This document shows positions 34,123 to 42,394 of a DNA stretch of 64,000 bases, piece after piece (position 1 is the first letter of the stretch; each line of letters starts with the position of its first letter). This DNA is from Jeotgalibacillus sp. ET6. GTDB taxonomy: Bacteria; Bacillota; Bacilli; Bacillales; Jeotgalibacillaceae. A program made the translations under genes and the position numbers. The notes under the pieces are model-generated. The model was not told the DNA's origin and ran no database searches. It was given only the letters and a program-made list of their open reading frames with translations. Where the stretch lies: positions 124,001 to 188,000 of the forward strand of contig NZ_JARUIU010000003.1 in assembly GCF_029667115.1 (NCBI RefSeq), given 5' to 3'.

Positions 34123-34458
34123 TTATTTTACGATATCTTTGCCTACGAATTCGCCTGTTGAAGGATCAATAAAAAATCTTCTTCCATAGAAATCAGTAAC
34201 GCCAAGCTGATCATTAGCTGAGCTGATGCCGACGTATGGAAATCTTCTTTTCCCTGCTAGTTCATCTCCTGGATCCTGGATCTGCCACAGCTGATTTCCG
34301 TCCATGTCCAGACCTATTACATTATCAAGCGTGCCATCTGGCGTAAAAATGACAATGACAGTATCCTTAAACATTTTGGTTTCGTGAATATTTTTTTCAA
34401 GCGTCACCGTTTTGCCCTGTATCGTTAATTCGTTTTTAGTGTATGTCAAATTATTCAT
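34123..34458 (-). CDS. Probable immunity protein for the LXG toxin
   Basis: A 111-residue, beta-rich cytoplasmic protein. It has FTPDGTLDNVIGLDMDGNQLWQI and FYGRRFFIDPSTGEFVG but no named family I recognise. Its ATG overlaps the toxin stop by one base (TGATG) behind AGGAGG, so it is made with the toxin. A small gene directly after a polymorphic toxin is almost always its immunity partner. Confidence 0.7.
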   Translation of the reverse strand: MNNLTYTKNELTIQGKTVTLEKNIHETKMFKDTVIVIFTPDGTLDNVIGLDMDGNQLWQIQDPGDELAGKRRFPYVGISSANDQLGVTDFYGRRFFIDPSTGEFVGKDIVK

Positions 34459-36158
34459 CAATTTCCTCCTATTAAGCGTTCATTTCCAAAGTCGCCAACG
34501 TACTGACCCATCAGATCAAACTGCTCTCCTCCACCTTGATGGCCAAACAAAGGATTTACTACACCGTTACGAATAACCGTGCCTTCTTCCAATGTAAGAT
34601 CTGCCAGATATTTTGGAGTGTACGGCAAAGCAAATTTATCCTGGATTTCATGAACTGTCAGTCCTGTAACGTCATCTTCTTTCATAAACCACCCTCCGTA
34701 CATATTGGAGTTTTCTCCATCATATACCCTGACAAAGGTAGTCGTCTCAGTCAACTGAACTTCTTTTACACTTGTACCAGGCTTATATGGGGGCTGATCG
34801 TACCCCATTTCATCTTTCCACCATTTATTTGTTTGTTCAGCAGGCACCTCTTGGATCAGCTTCGATTGAATACCGGAAACCGGTTCATCAGCATGACGGG
34901 TTATCGCAGGATTCGTTGCATTTTGCACTGCACCACCAGGTCCTTTTAAGGCGTATGCACTGCCTCCCAATATAAATGCAGCCTGAAGAAGACTTGCATT
35001 CCGCTGCTCTTCGCTAAGTTCATTTCCCATCATATCACGGCCTGTCAAATACTCACTCATGCCGTTTGCACTAACTAGTCCGTAAATTCCAAATTCCGAC
35101 TTTTCCAGAGCACTGAGGGATCTAGTGGACTTAAATGTCTGAATGCCGTGTGTAGCTGCATCCATGCTTTTCCCTGTATTGTATAGTGCTTTTCCTCCCT
35201 TTAGTAAACGGCCTCCGATGCCCACAATTGGAATAAACCCTGCAGCAGCCATCCCACCTGCTATGATGCGCTGACTTTCTGACAGCTCTTCACCTGTAAC
35301 AGGATCAATGCCGGTTGATGCACGCTGATAATCGTAATAGCCGCTAAATTCGCCAGCTAAGTTCACAGTGGTGCCCCACGCCTTTTCATACCATGGACGT
35401 GCATCAAGCTCCGCCTGTTTGGCCTGTGCTTCCCTGATTGCCTGCTGTTCCTGTTTGTGGGCAATATATTCGAGGCCGTTTTTTTCCACGTCCCCTTTTA
35501 CCTGATAGGCTTCGCTGGTCTCAAATGCGGCTGAATCAAAATGAACAGGATCGTATTCTCCATTTTGTCCCGTCGCATCCATCATTGCCATAAAAAGTGC
35601 CTCGGCAATGGTTTGAGCATCTTCAGAGACTGCGTATTCCTCCACAAGCGCCTGGTCCAATTCCTCAAGCGTTTCAATTGTATCTTGACGTTTATTTTTC
35701 GCATCATCCAAATTTAACTCGAGCGGCTCACGGGAATAGGGCTCCAGAGAAATCAGATCATTGATACCGGATAATATCCCTGAGAGGTCCTCATGCTGCT
35801 GACTGATCATTTGAGTAATCCGATGATGTGCACTGTCAAGCTCCTGCTCTAAAAAGGGAAGATCAATAAAGGTTTGTGCACCAAGCTCACGGTCTGAGCC
35901 CATTGCACCCACATCCTGCATAAAGGCTATCTGCAGATCAGCAAAGTGAATCCAGGAATCCACTACTTCGCTTTGCGCACCAAAAAACTGCTTAATTGCA
36001 TCAGCTCCTGCTCCCTGAAATGCCTCATCAAGGGTGGACACCGCCATCATTTTTTCTTTGAGGAAGACAAGCTGTTCCCGAAATGTCTGGTACTGACTCA
36101 CACGTTCTTCCATGGTCTCCTTAAGTGCTTCAGCATCATAGCGTACGGTTGATGACAT
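34458..36158 (-). CDS. LXG-domain polymorphic toxin (type VII secretion substrate)
   Basis: A 566-residue toxin, start at ATG 36158 behind GGGGGAGGAG. Residues ~1-230 are a helical LXG domain that directs export by the YukE/Ess (type VII) system. The middle has WYEKAWGTTVNLAGEFSGYYDY and GIDPVTGEELSESQR, a pre-toxin linker. The last ~110 residues are the toxic part, with FALPYTPKYLADL, EGTVIRNGVVNPLFG and GGGEQFDL...NERLI. This motif set recalls NAD-binding or ADP-ribosyl-type toxin ends, but its activity is not assigned. No secretion apparatus genes are in the window. Confidence 0.82.
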   Translation of the reverse strand: MSSTVRYDAEALKETMEERVSQYQTFREQLVFLKEKMMAVSTLDEAFQGAGADAIKQFFGAQSEVVDSWIHFADLQIAFMQDVGAMGSDRELGAQTFIDLPFLEQELDSAHHRITQMISQQHEDLSGILSGINDLISLEPYSREPLELNLDDAKNKRQDTIETLEELDQALVEEYAVSEDAQTIAEALFMAMMDATGQNGEYDPVHFDSAAFETSEAYQVKGDVEKNGLEYIAHKQEQQAIREAQAKQAELDARPWYEKAWGTTVNLAGEFSGYYDYQRASTGIDPVTGEELSESQRIIAGGMAAAGFIPIVGIGGRLLKGGKALYNTGKSMDAATHGIQTFKSTRSLSALEKSEFGIYGLVSANGMSEYLTGRDMMGNELSEEQRNASLLQAAFILGGSAYALKGPGGAVQNATNPAITRHADEPVSGIQSKLIQEVPAEQTNKWWKDEMGYDQPPYKPGTSVKEVQLTETTTFVRVYDGENSNMYGGWFMKEDDVTGLTVHEIQDKFALPYTPKYLADLTLEEGTVIRNGVVNPLFGHQGGGEQFDLMGQYVGDFGNERLIGGN

Positions 36159-36174
36159 GCTCCTCCCCCTTTTC

Positions 36175-36441
36175 CTAGTTGCGAATGATTGATTCATCCT
36201 GCTTCTTCAAAAGATCCACATTCGCTTTTGTATCTTCTATTGTTTTTTGTACAATTTGCTGATAGGCATCCAAGAGCTCCTGAATCCCTTGTTCACGTTC
36301 TTCCCATGCTTTAGTAAAAGCAAGCTGATTGTCCCCCAGTGAGGAAACAGGAGGTGCAGTCAATGTCACGTCTGCCAATGCTCTCTCCACATCAAGCAGT
36401 GCCTGGGTAACAGTATGATGATGCAGTTTAATTACAACCAT
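36175..36441 (-). CDS. YwqI/YxiC-like small helical LXG partner (DUF5344)
   Basis: An 88-residue all-helical protein, like the YwqI/YxiC family found upstream of LXG toxins in bacilli. Residues 1-30 are hydrophobic-amphipathic and 45-85 form a long helix. Such partners help target the LXG domain to the type VII machine. It overlaps the preceding gene by 10 bp. Confidence 0.8.
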   Translation of the reverse strand: MVVIKLHHHTVTQALLDVERALADVTLTAPPVSSLGDNQLAFTKAWEEREQGIQELLDAYQQIVQKTIEDTKANVDLLKKQDESIIRN

Positions 36442-36869
36442 GACGCAAGCCCCTTCCTGATCTCACCCAGTTTACTGATTGCGCTGTCAATTGCATCTTC
36501 CCCTTTTCTGATGAGATCTTCAGCTTCGTTTGAAACGATATCCAAAGCGGTCAAGGCAGCAATTTGATTTTGCAGCGTGCTAATCTTTGATTCTATTGAA
36601 CTGATATACATGGAATAATCATAATGAAGGATTTGATCTAATTTTTCACTCGCCGCTTCACGGTCTTCATCGAATGAATCCGCCCTGGTCCCTTTCCATG
36701 ACGCTCCCAGCTCAGGTTCCGTCAGAGTTTTCTTTTCTTCAAATCCTGTCTCCTGCTCGCGTTTAATATCGCTCAACGCCGTTTCCAGACGCTGAATATC
36801 TGCAGCGATGTTTGTACGCTGCGACGTTATGCTGCTCGTTAAATTGTTCAACTCTCCCGCTAAATCCAT
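36432..36869 (-). CDS. YwqH-like helical LXG partner (DUF5082)
   Basis: A 145-residue protein starting at ATG 36869 behind GGAGGG. It is two long coiled coils around a central ASWKGTRADSFDE, a W-x-G-type turn as in WXG100 proteins. YwqH-like proteins head LXG operons and probably act as targeting factors. Order here is DUF5082, DUF5344, LXG toxin, immunity, the usual order. Confidence 0.8.
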   Translation of the reverse strand: MDLAGELNNLTSSITSQRTNIAADIQRLETALSDIKREQETGFEEKKTLTEPELGASWKGTRADSFDEDREAASEKLDQILHYDYSMYISSIESKISTLQNQIAALTALDIVSNEAEDLIRKGEDAIDSAISKLGEIRKGLASWL

Positions 36870-37111
36870 CTGACATACCCTCCTTGATTGTCTCCGATCA
36901 TTTTCTACTATTTTCCTATATTGTAAGGGTGAAAATGATAGACAGGCAACCGCCATGTTGCTTTATTGGATAAAATAAGAAATAGGACCCGGCTTATCAA
37001 AGTAGTTCTAAACTACTCCTCTACTCAGTAAATCTCACAACTTATGAACCTTTACATTAAAAGAATGATTCCACCTTTTGAATCATATTAGTATTCATTT
37101 ATACATTGATT

Positions 37112-38647
37112 TTACCTGACATGTTCAAAAGACTGTATTCTTTCTGTAAGCGCACCCAGATCTTTGGTCAGTTGTTCAAGATACTCTGACATGGAAGTAA
37201 ATTCTTCTGCTGCAGCAAGCTGTTCTTCTGATGTAGCTGAAATTTCTTTTGCATAGGCTGCCCCGTCGGAAGTATATTGTTTAGATAATTGAAGTGTTTC
37301 CCTCATCATTTTTTCCTGCTGATGAATCGTCTGAGTAATACCAGCCAGCTCACTGACTTTTTCATCCACGGCCACAATGGACTGATGAATCTGAGCGAAG
37401 GTGCAGGCCGTCAGTTCCATTTGCTTTTCACTATCATGAACTTCCAGTAATTCCTCCTCAATAAGCGCTCCCATCTGACCGTTCTTTGCCTCAATTTCCT
37501 TAACGACCTCTGTAATCTGCCTGCTTGCTGATTCTGATTGACTCGCAAGCTTTCTCACTTCTTCAGCAACAACAGCAAACCCTTTTCCAGCTTCTCCTGC
37601 CCGTGCAGCTTCAATAGAGGCATTGAGCGCCAGTAAATTTGTCTGATTGGCAATTTGACGGATCGAACCCACAAACGAATCAATGTCCCGCATTTGCTCA
37701 CTCAATTGATTCATCTCTTTCTTTATTTTTACTGAGATAGAAGACACTTTCTTTAGTTGGTCTGATGTTTGGGTAATAGCCGATTGACCTTCTGATGCAA
37801 GCGTTCCAGCACCTTCCATTTGAGCAGAAAGGTGTTCTGTATGGTTCTGCATAGATGCTGCTGCATGGGTTAATTGATCCAGCTCACTCAGGCTTTTCCC
37901 GCTGGTAGTCAATTGGCTGTGGGAATCCTTCATCCAATCTGTCACCGAAGCCGCCACTTCAAAGCTGACACTTTTCGTTTGCTCCGCTCCAGCTGCAATG
38001 CTTGAAGATATTTGCTGTAAAGATTGAGAAGATTGTTTAAGCTCTAACACAATTGCATCGAAACGAAGCTCGTTTTGCTGTTGTTCTTTTTTGTAATCCT
38101 TTTCATTTTGCTGTCTGCTGTATACAAGAGCACTATTAGCTGCGGCGGTTAAGATCAAAAACACAGCATGAATCAAAAGCAGAGGAAATGCATAGTTTTC
38201 AGTGCCGCAAAGTAAAACCGGAAATAGAAAATACCCGCCTAAATGGTGAACGGCAAAAATTACTGTACTGATCGCGATCATAAGAATCGAACCAAAATAA
38301 GCAATCAATGCAATGACCATGAAAATGGAAAAATGATATTCCACCCACCCATTGCCTGAAGCAATTATTAACATCGATCCATGTGTAAGCGTGAGTGTAA
38401 TCAGAAGTTTAAACCAGCTGCTTTCCGGATTTTTTTTATAAAACACTGTAGCAACCGCAAGAAGTCCAAGGGTTACAGCCGCCAAAACACCAAATACCCC
38501 TTGATCTGCAGTACTCATGACATCATTGCGCAATAACAGAATCGTTGCCTGTCCAAATCCTAACTGTGTATGAAGAAACCAGACCGCCCCAGCTAATGCT
38601 ACCGTTAAATAAGCAAAAAGAATCATTAATTTGTTTCCTTTTATCAT
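37112..38647 (-). CDS. Methyl-accepting chemotaxis protein with a six-helix membrane sensor
   Basis: A 511-residue chemoreceptor without an extracellular domain. About six membrane helices (8-185) carry His-rich motifs [16 protein letters not shown] and [11 protein letters not shown], seen in a class of membrane-embedded sensors. The signalling domain has the hairpin tip [43 protein letters not shown], quoted as [20 protein letters not shown]. The stimulus is unknown. No che genes are nearby. Confidence 0.88.
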   Translation of the reverse strand: MIKGNKLMILFAYLTVALAGAVWFLHTQLGFGQATILLLRNDVMSTADQGVFGVLAAVTLGLLAVATVFYKKNPESSWFKLLITLTLTHGSMLIIASGNGWVEYHFSIFMVIALIAYFGSILMIAISTVIFAVHHLGGYFLFPVLLCGTENYAFPLLLIHAVFLILTAAANSALVYSRQQNEKDYKKEQQQNELRFDAIVLELKQSSQSLQQISSSIAAGAEQTKSVSFEVAASVTDWMKDSHSQLTTSGKSLSELDQLTHAAASMQNHTEHLSAQMEGAGTLASEGQSAITQTSDQLKKVSSISVKIKKEMNQLSEQMRDIDSFVGSIRQIANQTNLLALNASIEAARAGEAGKGFAVVAEEVRKLASQSESASRQITEVVKEIEAKNGQMGALIEEELLEVHDSEKQMELTACTFAQIHQSIVAVDEKVSELAGITQTIHQQEKMMRETLQLSKQYTSDGAAYAKEISATSEEQLAAAEEFTSMSEYLEQLTKDLGALTERIQSFEHVR

Positions 38648-38779
38648 AATTAATTCGTCACCTTCTCTTTTTATAAATCAATACTATTTACCTATTATCC
38701 ACTGAATGTACTTTCTTTTCCAATTTGAATATGCTGCTTTTCCACTTTTCCTGCACGGTTTTTTAATAGCGTCCAACCC

Positions 38780-38807
38780 TTGAAATCTTCATACATCGTG
38801 GTATACT
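38780..38807 (+). promoter_or_regulatory. Promoter of the SulP-Usp operon
   Basis: TTGAAA (38780-38785), a 16-bp spacer and TATACT (38802-38807) form a good sigma-A promoter, placing the transcript start near 38814, about 335 bases before the SulP start codon. Confidence 0.6.
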
Positions 38808-38813
38808 TATTTC

Positions 38814-39148
38814 GTTCATAACGGTTGACTTTTCTGAAGAGAGAGAAGTTGTTTGGAGATTAGAGCAAGTTACCTCAACGAATCAGGTCACTCAATGCTT
38901 AATTAAGTACATGGATCTTTATTTATAGTCCATTCACTTAAGAAGAGTAATTGGACCTTACGTTCACGAACGCCAGGGGTACATAAGAGTTTAAAATAGA
39001 GAACCTTATTCTGACAATTAAATCTGCAGATAAGGATTATTTTTCATGCAGCTGAACAATCACTGTTTTTTGTTATGCGCTCATAACCTTGTACTGACTT
39101 TTGTGAGACTCAAAAGTCAACCAAATATAAAAAGAAAGAGGTAAAAAG
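38814..39148 (+). ncRNA. Long structured 5' leader of the SulP-Usp operon, riboswitch candidate
   Basis: The 501-bp gap 38648-39148 holds no gene. GGTTGACTTTT (38823-38833) is perfectly complementary to AAAAGTCAACC (39112-39122), which would close a ~300-nt domain. The same 3' arm can instead pair locally with GACTTTTG (39096-39103). Inside are hairpins TTAAGTACATGGA/TCCATTCACTTAA (~38905-38951), CGTT/AACG (~38962-38973), CCTTAT/ATAAGG (~39004-39035) and GTTATG/CATAAC (39072-39087). ACGCCAGGGGT and ATGCAGCTG (39046-39054) recall parts of the magnesium M-box, but the match is incomplete. Confidence 0.5.
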
Positions 39149-40606
39149 ATGAGAGGCGTTTTTACAAAAGAAGAGTGGTTTGGAAATGTTAGAGGAGATG
39201 TTCTTGCAGGAATCGTAGTTGCACTGGCACTGATTCCCGAAGCAATTGCCTTCTCTATTATTGCCGGGGTGGATCCCATGGTGGGCCTCTATGCATCCTT
39301 CTGCATTGCCGTTGTGATTGCATTCGTTGGCGGACGTCCCGGGATGATTTCAGCCGCTACAGGAGCGATGGCTCTATTAATGGTGACCCTGGTTGCCGAG
39401 CACGGTCTTCAATATTTATTCGCAGCGACTGTCCTGACCGGCCTTCTGCAGATTCTGGCAGGCGTGTTTAAATTGGCGAAATATATGAAATTTATCCCAA
39501 GGTCAGTGATGATCGGCTTTGTAAATGCATTAGCGATTCTGATTTTCATGGCTCAAATTGAACATTTTGTTGGAGAATCCTGGATTATGTATGCATTAGT
39601 GGCTTTAACTCTGGCCATTATTTATCTGCTGCCACTCCTCACCAAAGCAATTCCTTCTACTTTAGTGGCCATTGTGGTGGTAACAGTCATCGTTATTTCT
39701 ATGAATATAGGGGTACGTACGGTTGGAGACATGGGTGCTTTAACTCAAACTCTTCCAATGTTTTTAATCCCTGATATTCCGCTGACTTTTGAAACACTGC
39801 AGATCATTTTCCCATATGCTATTGCCTTAACGGTTGTGGGTCTGCTTGAATCACTTTTAACCGCTTCAATTGTGGATGATGCGACAGATACAGAAAGTGA
39901 TAAAAATATGGAAACTCGCGGGCAAGGAATCGCGAATGTCGTGACAGGATTTTTTGGAGGAATGGCCGGCTGTGCGATGATTGGGCAATCCATTATTAAC
40001 GTAAAGTCAGGCGGAAGAGGAAGACTCTCTACTCTTGTAGCTGGTGTTTTCCTAATGTTTTTAATCGTCATTCTCGGTGGAGTTGTGGTGCAAATCCCTA
40101 TGGCAGCTCTAGCAGGTGTTATGATTATGGTTTCCATCAGCACATTTGACTGGACTTCCCTAAAAACTATGCATATTGTGCCTAAAACCGATGTGGTCGT
40201 AATGGTCGTTACAGTAGCGGTCGTTGTATATACGCATGATTTATCTCAAGGCGTTTTAGCCGGCGTTGTCTTAAGCGCACTATTCTTTGCTTCAAAAATA
40301 TCTAAAGTAAAAGTAATGTCGCTCCTTGTGAATGATGGCTCCAAAAGAATCTATTATATACGCGGACAGATTTTCTTTGCATCTGTCACTGAGTTTTTGG
40401 AGGAATTTAAGTTTTCTGAAGAAGTCGATGAAGTTGAACTGGACTTTACTGCTGCTCATTTATGGGATGATTCAGCAGCCGGAGCGATTGATAAGATTGA
40501 AATGAAGTTTAAACAAAATAATACGAAGGTCTATTTTAAAGGGTTAAACGTTGAGAGTAAGGACCTGATGAACAAAATAGGCGGCTTATCAAACAACGGA
40601 CATTAA
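39149..40606 (+). CDS. SulP-family inorganic anion transporter
   Basis: A 485-residue transporter with a SulP core ([36 protein letters not shown] quoted as [18 protein letters not shown]) of about 11-12 helices, and a C-terminal STAS domain at ~390-480 ([19 protein letters not shown]). Bacterial members carry sulfate, bicarbonate or dicarboxylates; the substrate is not evident. It is the first gene after the structured leader and is followed 23 bp later by a universal stress protein, a common pairing. Confidence 0.88.
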   Translation: MRGVFTKEEWFGNVRGDVLAGIVVALALIPEAIAFSIIAGVDPMVGLYASFCIAVVIAFVGGRPGMISAATGAMALLMVTLVAEHGLQYLFAATVLTGLLQILAGVFKLAKYMKFIPRSVMIGFVNALAILIFMAQIEHFVGESWIMYALVALTLAIIYLLPLLTKAIPSTLVAIVVVTVIVISMNIGVRTVGDMGALTQTLPMFLIPDIPLTFETLQIIFPYAIALTVVGLLESLLTASIVDDATDTESDKNMETRGQGIANVVTGFFGGMAGCAMIGQSIINVKSGGRGRLSTLVAGVFLMFLIVILGGVVVQIPMAALAGVMIMVSISTFDWTSLKTMHIVPKTDVVVMVVTVAVVVYTHDLSQGVLAGVVLSALFFASKISKVKVMSLLVNDGSKRIYYIRGQIFFASVTEFLEEFKFSEEVDEVELDFTAAHLWDDSAAGAIDKIEMKFKQNNTKVYFKGLNVESKDLMNKIGGLSNNGH

Positions 40607-40629
40607 GCCATTCTGGAAGGAGGGAAAAG

Positions 40630-41046
40630 ATGAGGAAACTAATGGTCGCAATAGACGGCTCAGAGCATGCAGAGCGGGCACTTGAAAAAGCAATATCGAT
40701 CAGTGCTTCCCATGATGATGCGTATATTGATCTTGTATACGCAGTAGACGGAGATCAATCAAAATCAGACATCCTGCACTATGGCGATAGCGATACCGCC
40801 CGCTACAAACGGGAAAAAATGCTTGAAAAAAATGCTGAAAAGGCAAGACAGGAAGGCATCCACGTTTCAATTGAAATTCTGCACGGATCCCCTGCCGAAA
40901 CGCTTATATCGTTTGCCAATAGCCGTGAGTATGATCTGGTTTTAGTAGGCAGCAGAGGCCGGAACAAACTTCAGACCATGCTGCTTGGGAGTGTAAGCCA
41001 TAAGCTTGTGAAGTATATTGATGCTCCAGTTATGGTCATAAAATAA
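40630..41046 (+). CDS. Universal stress protein, UspA family
   Basis: A 138-residue protein. The N terminus KLMVAIDGSEHAERAL and the C-terminal GSRGRNKLQTMLLGSVSHKLVKYIDAPVMVIK, quoted as VGSRGRNKLQTMLLGSVS, give the ATP-binding G-2x-G-9x-G-S motif. It may modulate the SulP transporter encoded upstream. AAGGAGGG precedes the ATG. Confidence 0.9.
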   Translation: MRKLMVAIDGSEHAERALEKAISISASHDDAYIDLVYAVDGDQSKSDILHYGDSDTARYKREKMLEKNAEKARQEGIHVSIEILHGSPAETLISFANSREYDLVLVGSRGRNKLQTMLLGSVSHKLVKYIDAPVMVIK

Positions 41047-41062
41047 TGTGAATGATTTCATA

Positions 41063-41104
41063 AAAAAAAGCAGATTCATCTCATGGATGGAATCTGCTTT
41101 TTTA
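41063..41104 (+). terminator. Terminator after the Usp gene
   Basis: AAAAGCAGATTC and GAATCTGCTTTT form the stem with A and T runs on the two sides, so it may also end the leftward small gene at 41114. Confidence 0.85.
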
Positions 41105-41113
41105 CATTTAATT

Positions 41114-41278
41114 TTAATTTATATTACTCATAACCTGACAGTTGCGGATGTCTTTTAAGTGGACAAGCTCCACAGTTGAGGGCTGAGTTTTACGCTTTAA
41201 TGCACAAAAATTTTTACTATCAACTGAAAGGATGGTATATTCTTCTCCATTATAGAGTATAATATCTCCTTTTTTCAT
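41114..41278 (-). CDS. Small SH3-like (KOW-type) protein of unknown function
   Basis: A 54-residue protein starting at ATG 41278 behind GGAGGAAG. MKKGDIILYNGEEYTILSVD and LVHLKDIRNCQV give a five-strand SH3-like pattern. No function is recognised. A longer reading to 41323 has no ribosome binding site. Confidence 0.55.
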   Translation of the reverse strand: MKKGDIILYNGEEYTILSVDSKNFCALKRKTQPSTVELVHLKDIRNCQVMSNIN

Positions 41279-41825
41279 TTTACTTCCTCCGTTTAATGAT
41301 TGATTCTCATGAAATAGGGACATATAGCAAACACGGTCACATGCTGAGGTACCTATGCTTTACAAGCCTTCACACATTTTTCTATTTTTAATCTATGAAA
41401 ACAGCCATATTTTTTCTCAAAATATGACGATTAGTTTGAACAATCGTGCGAATTCGACGATAACACTTATATTTATTATATCATCTTCTATCAATCTGTA
41501 CTCAACAAAATAGGTTGAAAAGTTTTTTGAGGCTGCTCCTTTCTCCAATTTACATCACTCTATATTGTTAGCCCTTTATAATCAGCTTATTCAGGTGAGG
41601 ACTCAAATGATCATATTAAAGTGCCTGATTTCAAATGTAAATAGTACTTGGTTTAACCCATTGAAGACACTTAATACTATTCTCTCCCACCTCTCTCTTT
41701 TTCCCACAAAAAACCACATTTTTTTCTGCATCTTCTTCATATTTTAGAATTCAACGGGCAGGCTAACAAGGTTCACCAAGACTGTTTCGTTCAAGCTTGG
41801 TGAGAACTAAAAAGGAGGAATGAAG
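41279..41825. other. 547-bp intergenic region without a gene
   Basis: The region is AT-rich and has no convincing coding sequence. The one short reading frame inside (41565-41747) lacks a ribosome binding site. The only clear structure is the hairpin TCACCAAG (41773-41780) / CTTGGTGA (41796-41803), just before the ribosome binding site of the DUF3231 gene; it has no U tract and may influence translation of that gene. Confidence 0.45.
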
Positions 41826-42323
41826 ATGGGAATTTTAAGCGGAAACCCTAAAACAGAACCGATGCATTACGGAGAGGTATTCGGTACCTGGTCTTATTTA
41901 ACTGTGGCAAAAGCAGGCGTAGCGTCACACCAGGTGATGATGAATCACGTTGGAGATCATGACCTGCAGCGATTAATCGATGAGGCAATCAAAGTCAGTG
42001 AAAATGAAATTGATCAAATTGAAACGATTCTGCGTGAAAATGGGATCGGTCTTCCTCCAACGCCGCCTGCACGCCCGGTAGCGAAACTCGAGGAAATCCC
42101 TGCTGGCGCCCGTTTTCAGGATATGGAAGTATGCGCGGGTGTTCAGGCTGCCATTGCTGCAGGTCTTGTTAGCTGCAGTCAAATTATAGGCCAATCCGTA
42201 CGCGAGGACATTGCTCTTCTTTTTGGGCAATTTCACATGGAAAAAGCAAGACTTGGAGCCAAATTTTTAAACCTTAGCAAAGACAAAGGGTGGCTTGTTC
42301 CTCCGCCGCTTCATCAAAATTAA
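41826..42323 (+). CDS. DUF3231-family protein
   Basis: A 165-residue protein of the DUF3231 family, which has a ferritin-like four-helix fold. ATG at 41826 is 7 bp after AAGGAGG; the ATG at 41820 is too close to it. Features include a Pro-rich stretch LPPTPPARP and helices at 30-60 and 95-150. Many DUF3231 proteins are made during sporulation. The function is unknown. Confidence 0.8.
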   Translation: MGILSGNPKTEPMHYGEVFGTWSYLTVAKAGVASHQVMMNHVGDHDLQRLIDEAIKVSENEIDQIETILRENGIGLPPTPPARPVAKLEEIPAGARFQDMEVCAGVQAAIAAGLVSCSQIIGQSVREDIALLFGQFHMEKARLGAKFLNLSKDKGWLVPPPLHQN

Positions 42324-42351
42324 TGTTCTGTTAGCATACCCTTTTATGCAT

Positions 42352-42386
42352 AAAAAGAAGTCCTGATTTTCATCAGGACTTCTTTC
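42352..42386. terminator. Bidirectional terminator between DUF3231 and the subtilase
   Basis: AGAAGTCCTGA and TCAGGACTTCT form a stem around a TTTTCA loop, with A and T flanks. Confidence 0.85.
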
Positions 42387-42394
42387 TCTCTTAC

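Noticed and set aside
38814-39148. Firm call as an M-box, ydaO-type or T-box leader
   Set aside because: Only scattered words match the M-box; the T-box AGGGTGG-type motif and ydaO core motifs are not seen. It was kept as an unclassified structured leader.
41565-41747. 60-codon reading frame in the long intergenic gap
   Set aside because: It has no ribosome binding site, AT-driven composition and no family pattern.
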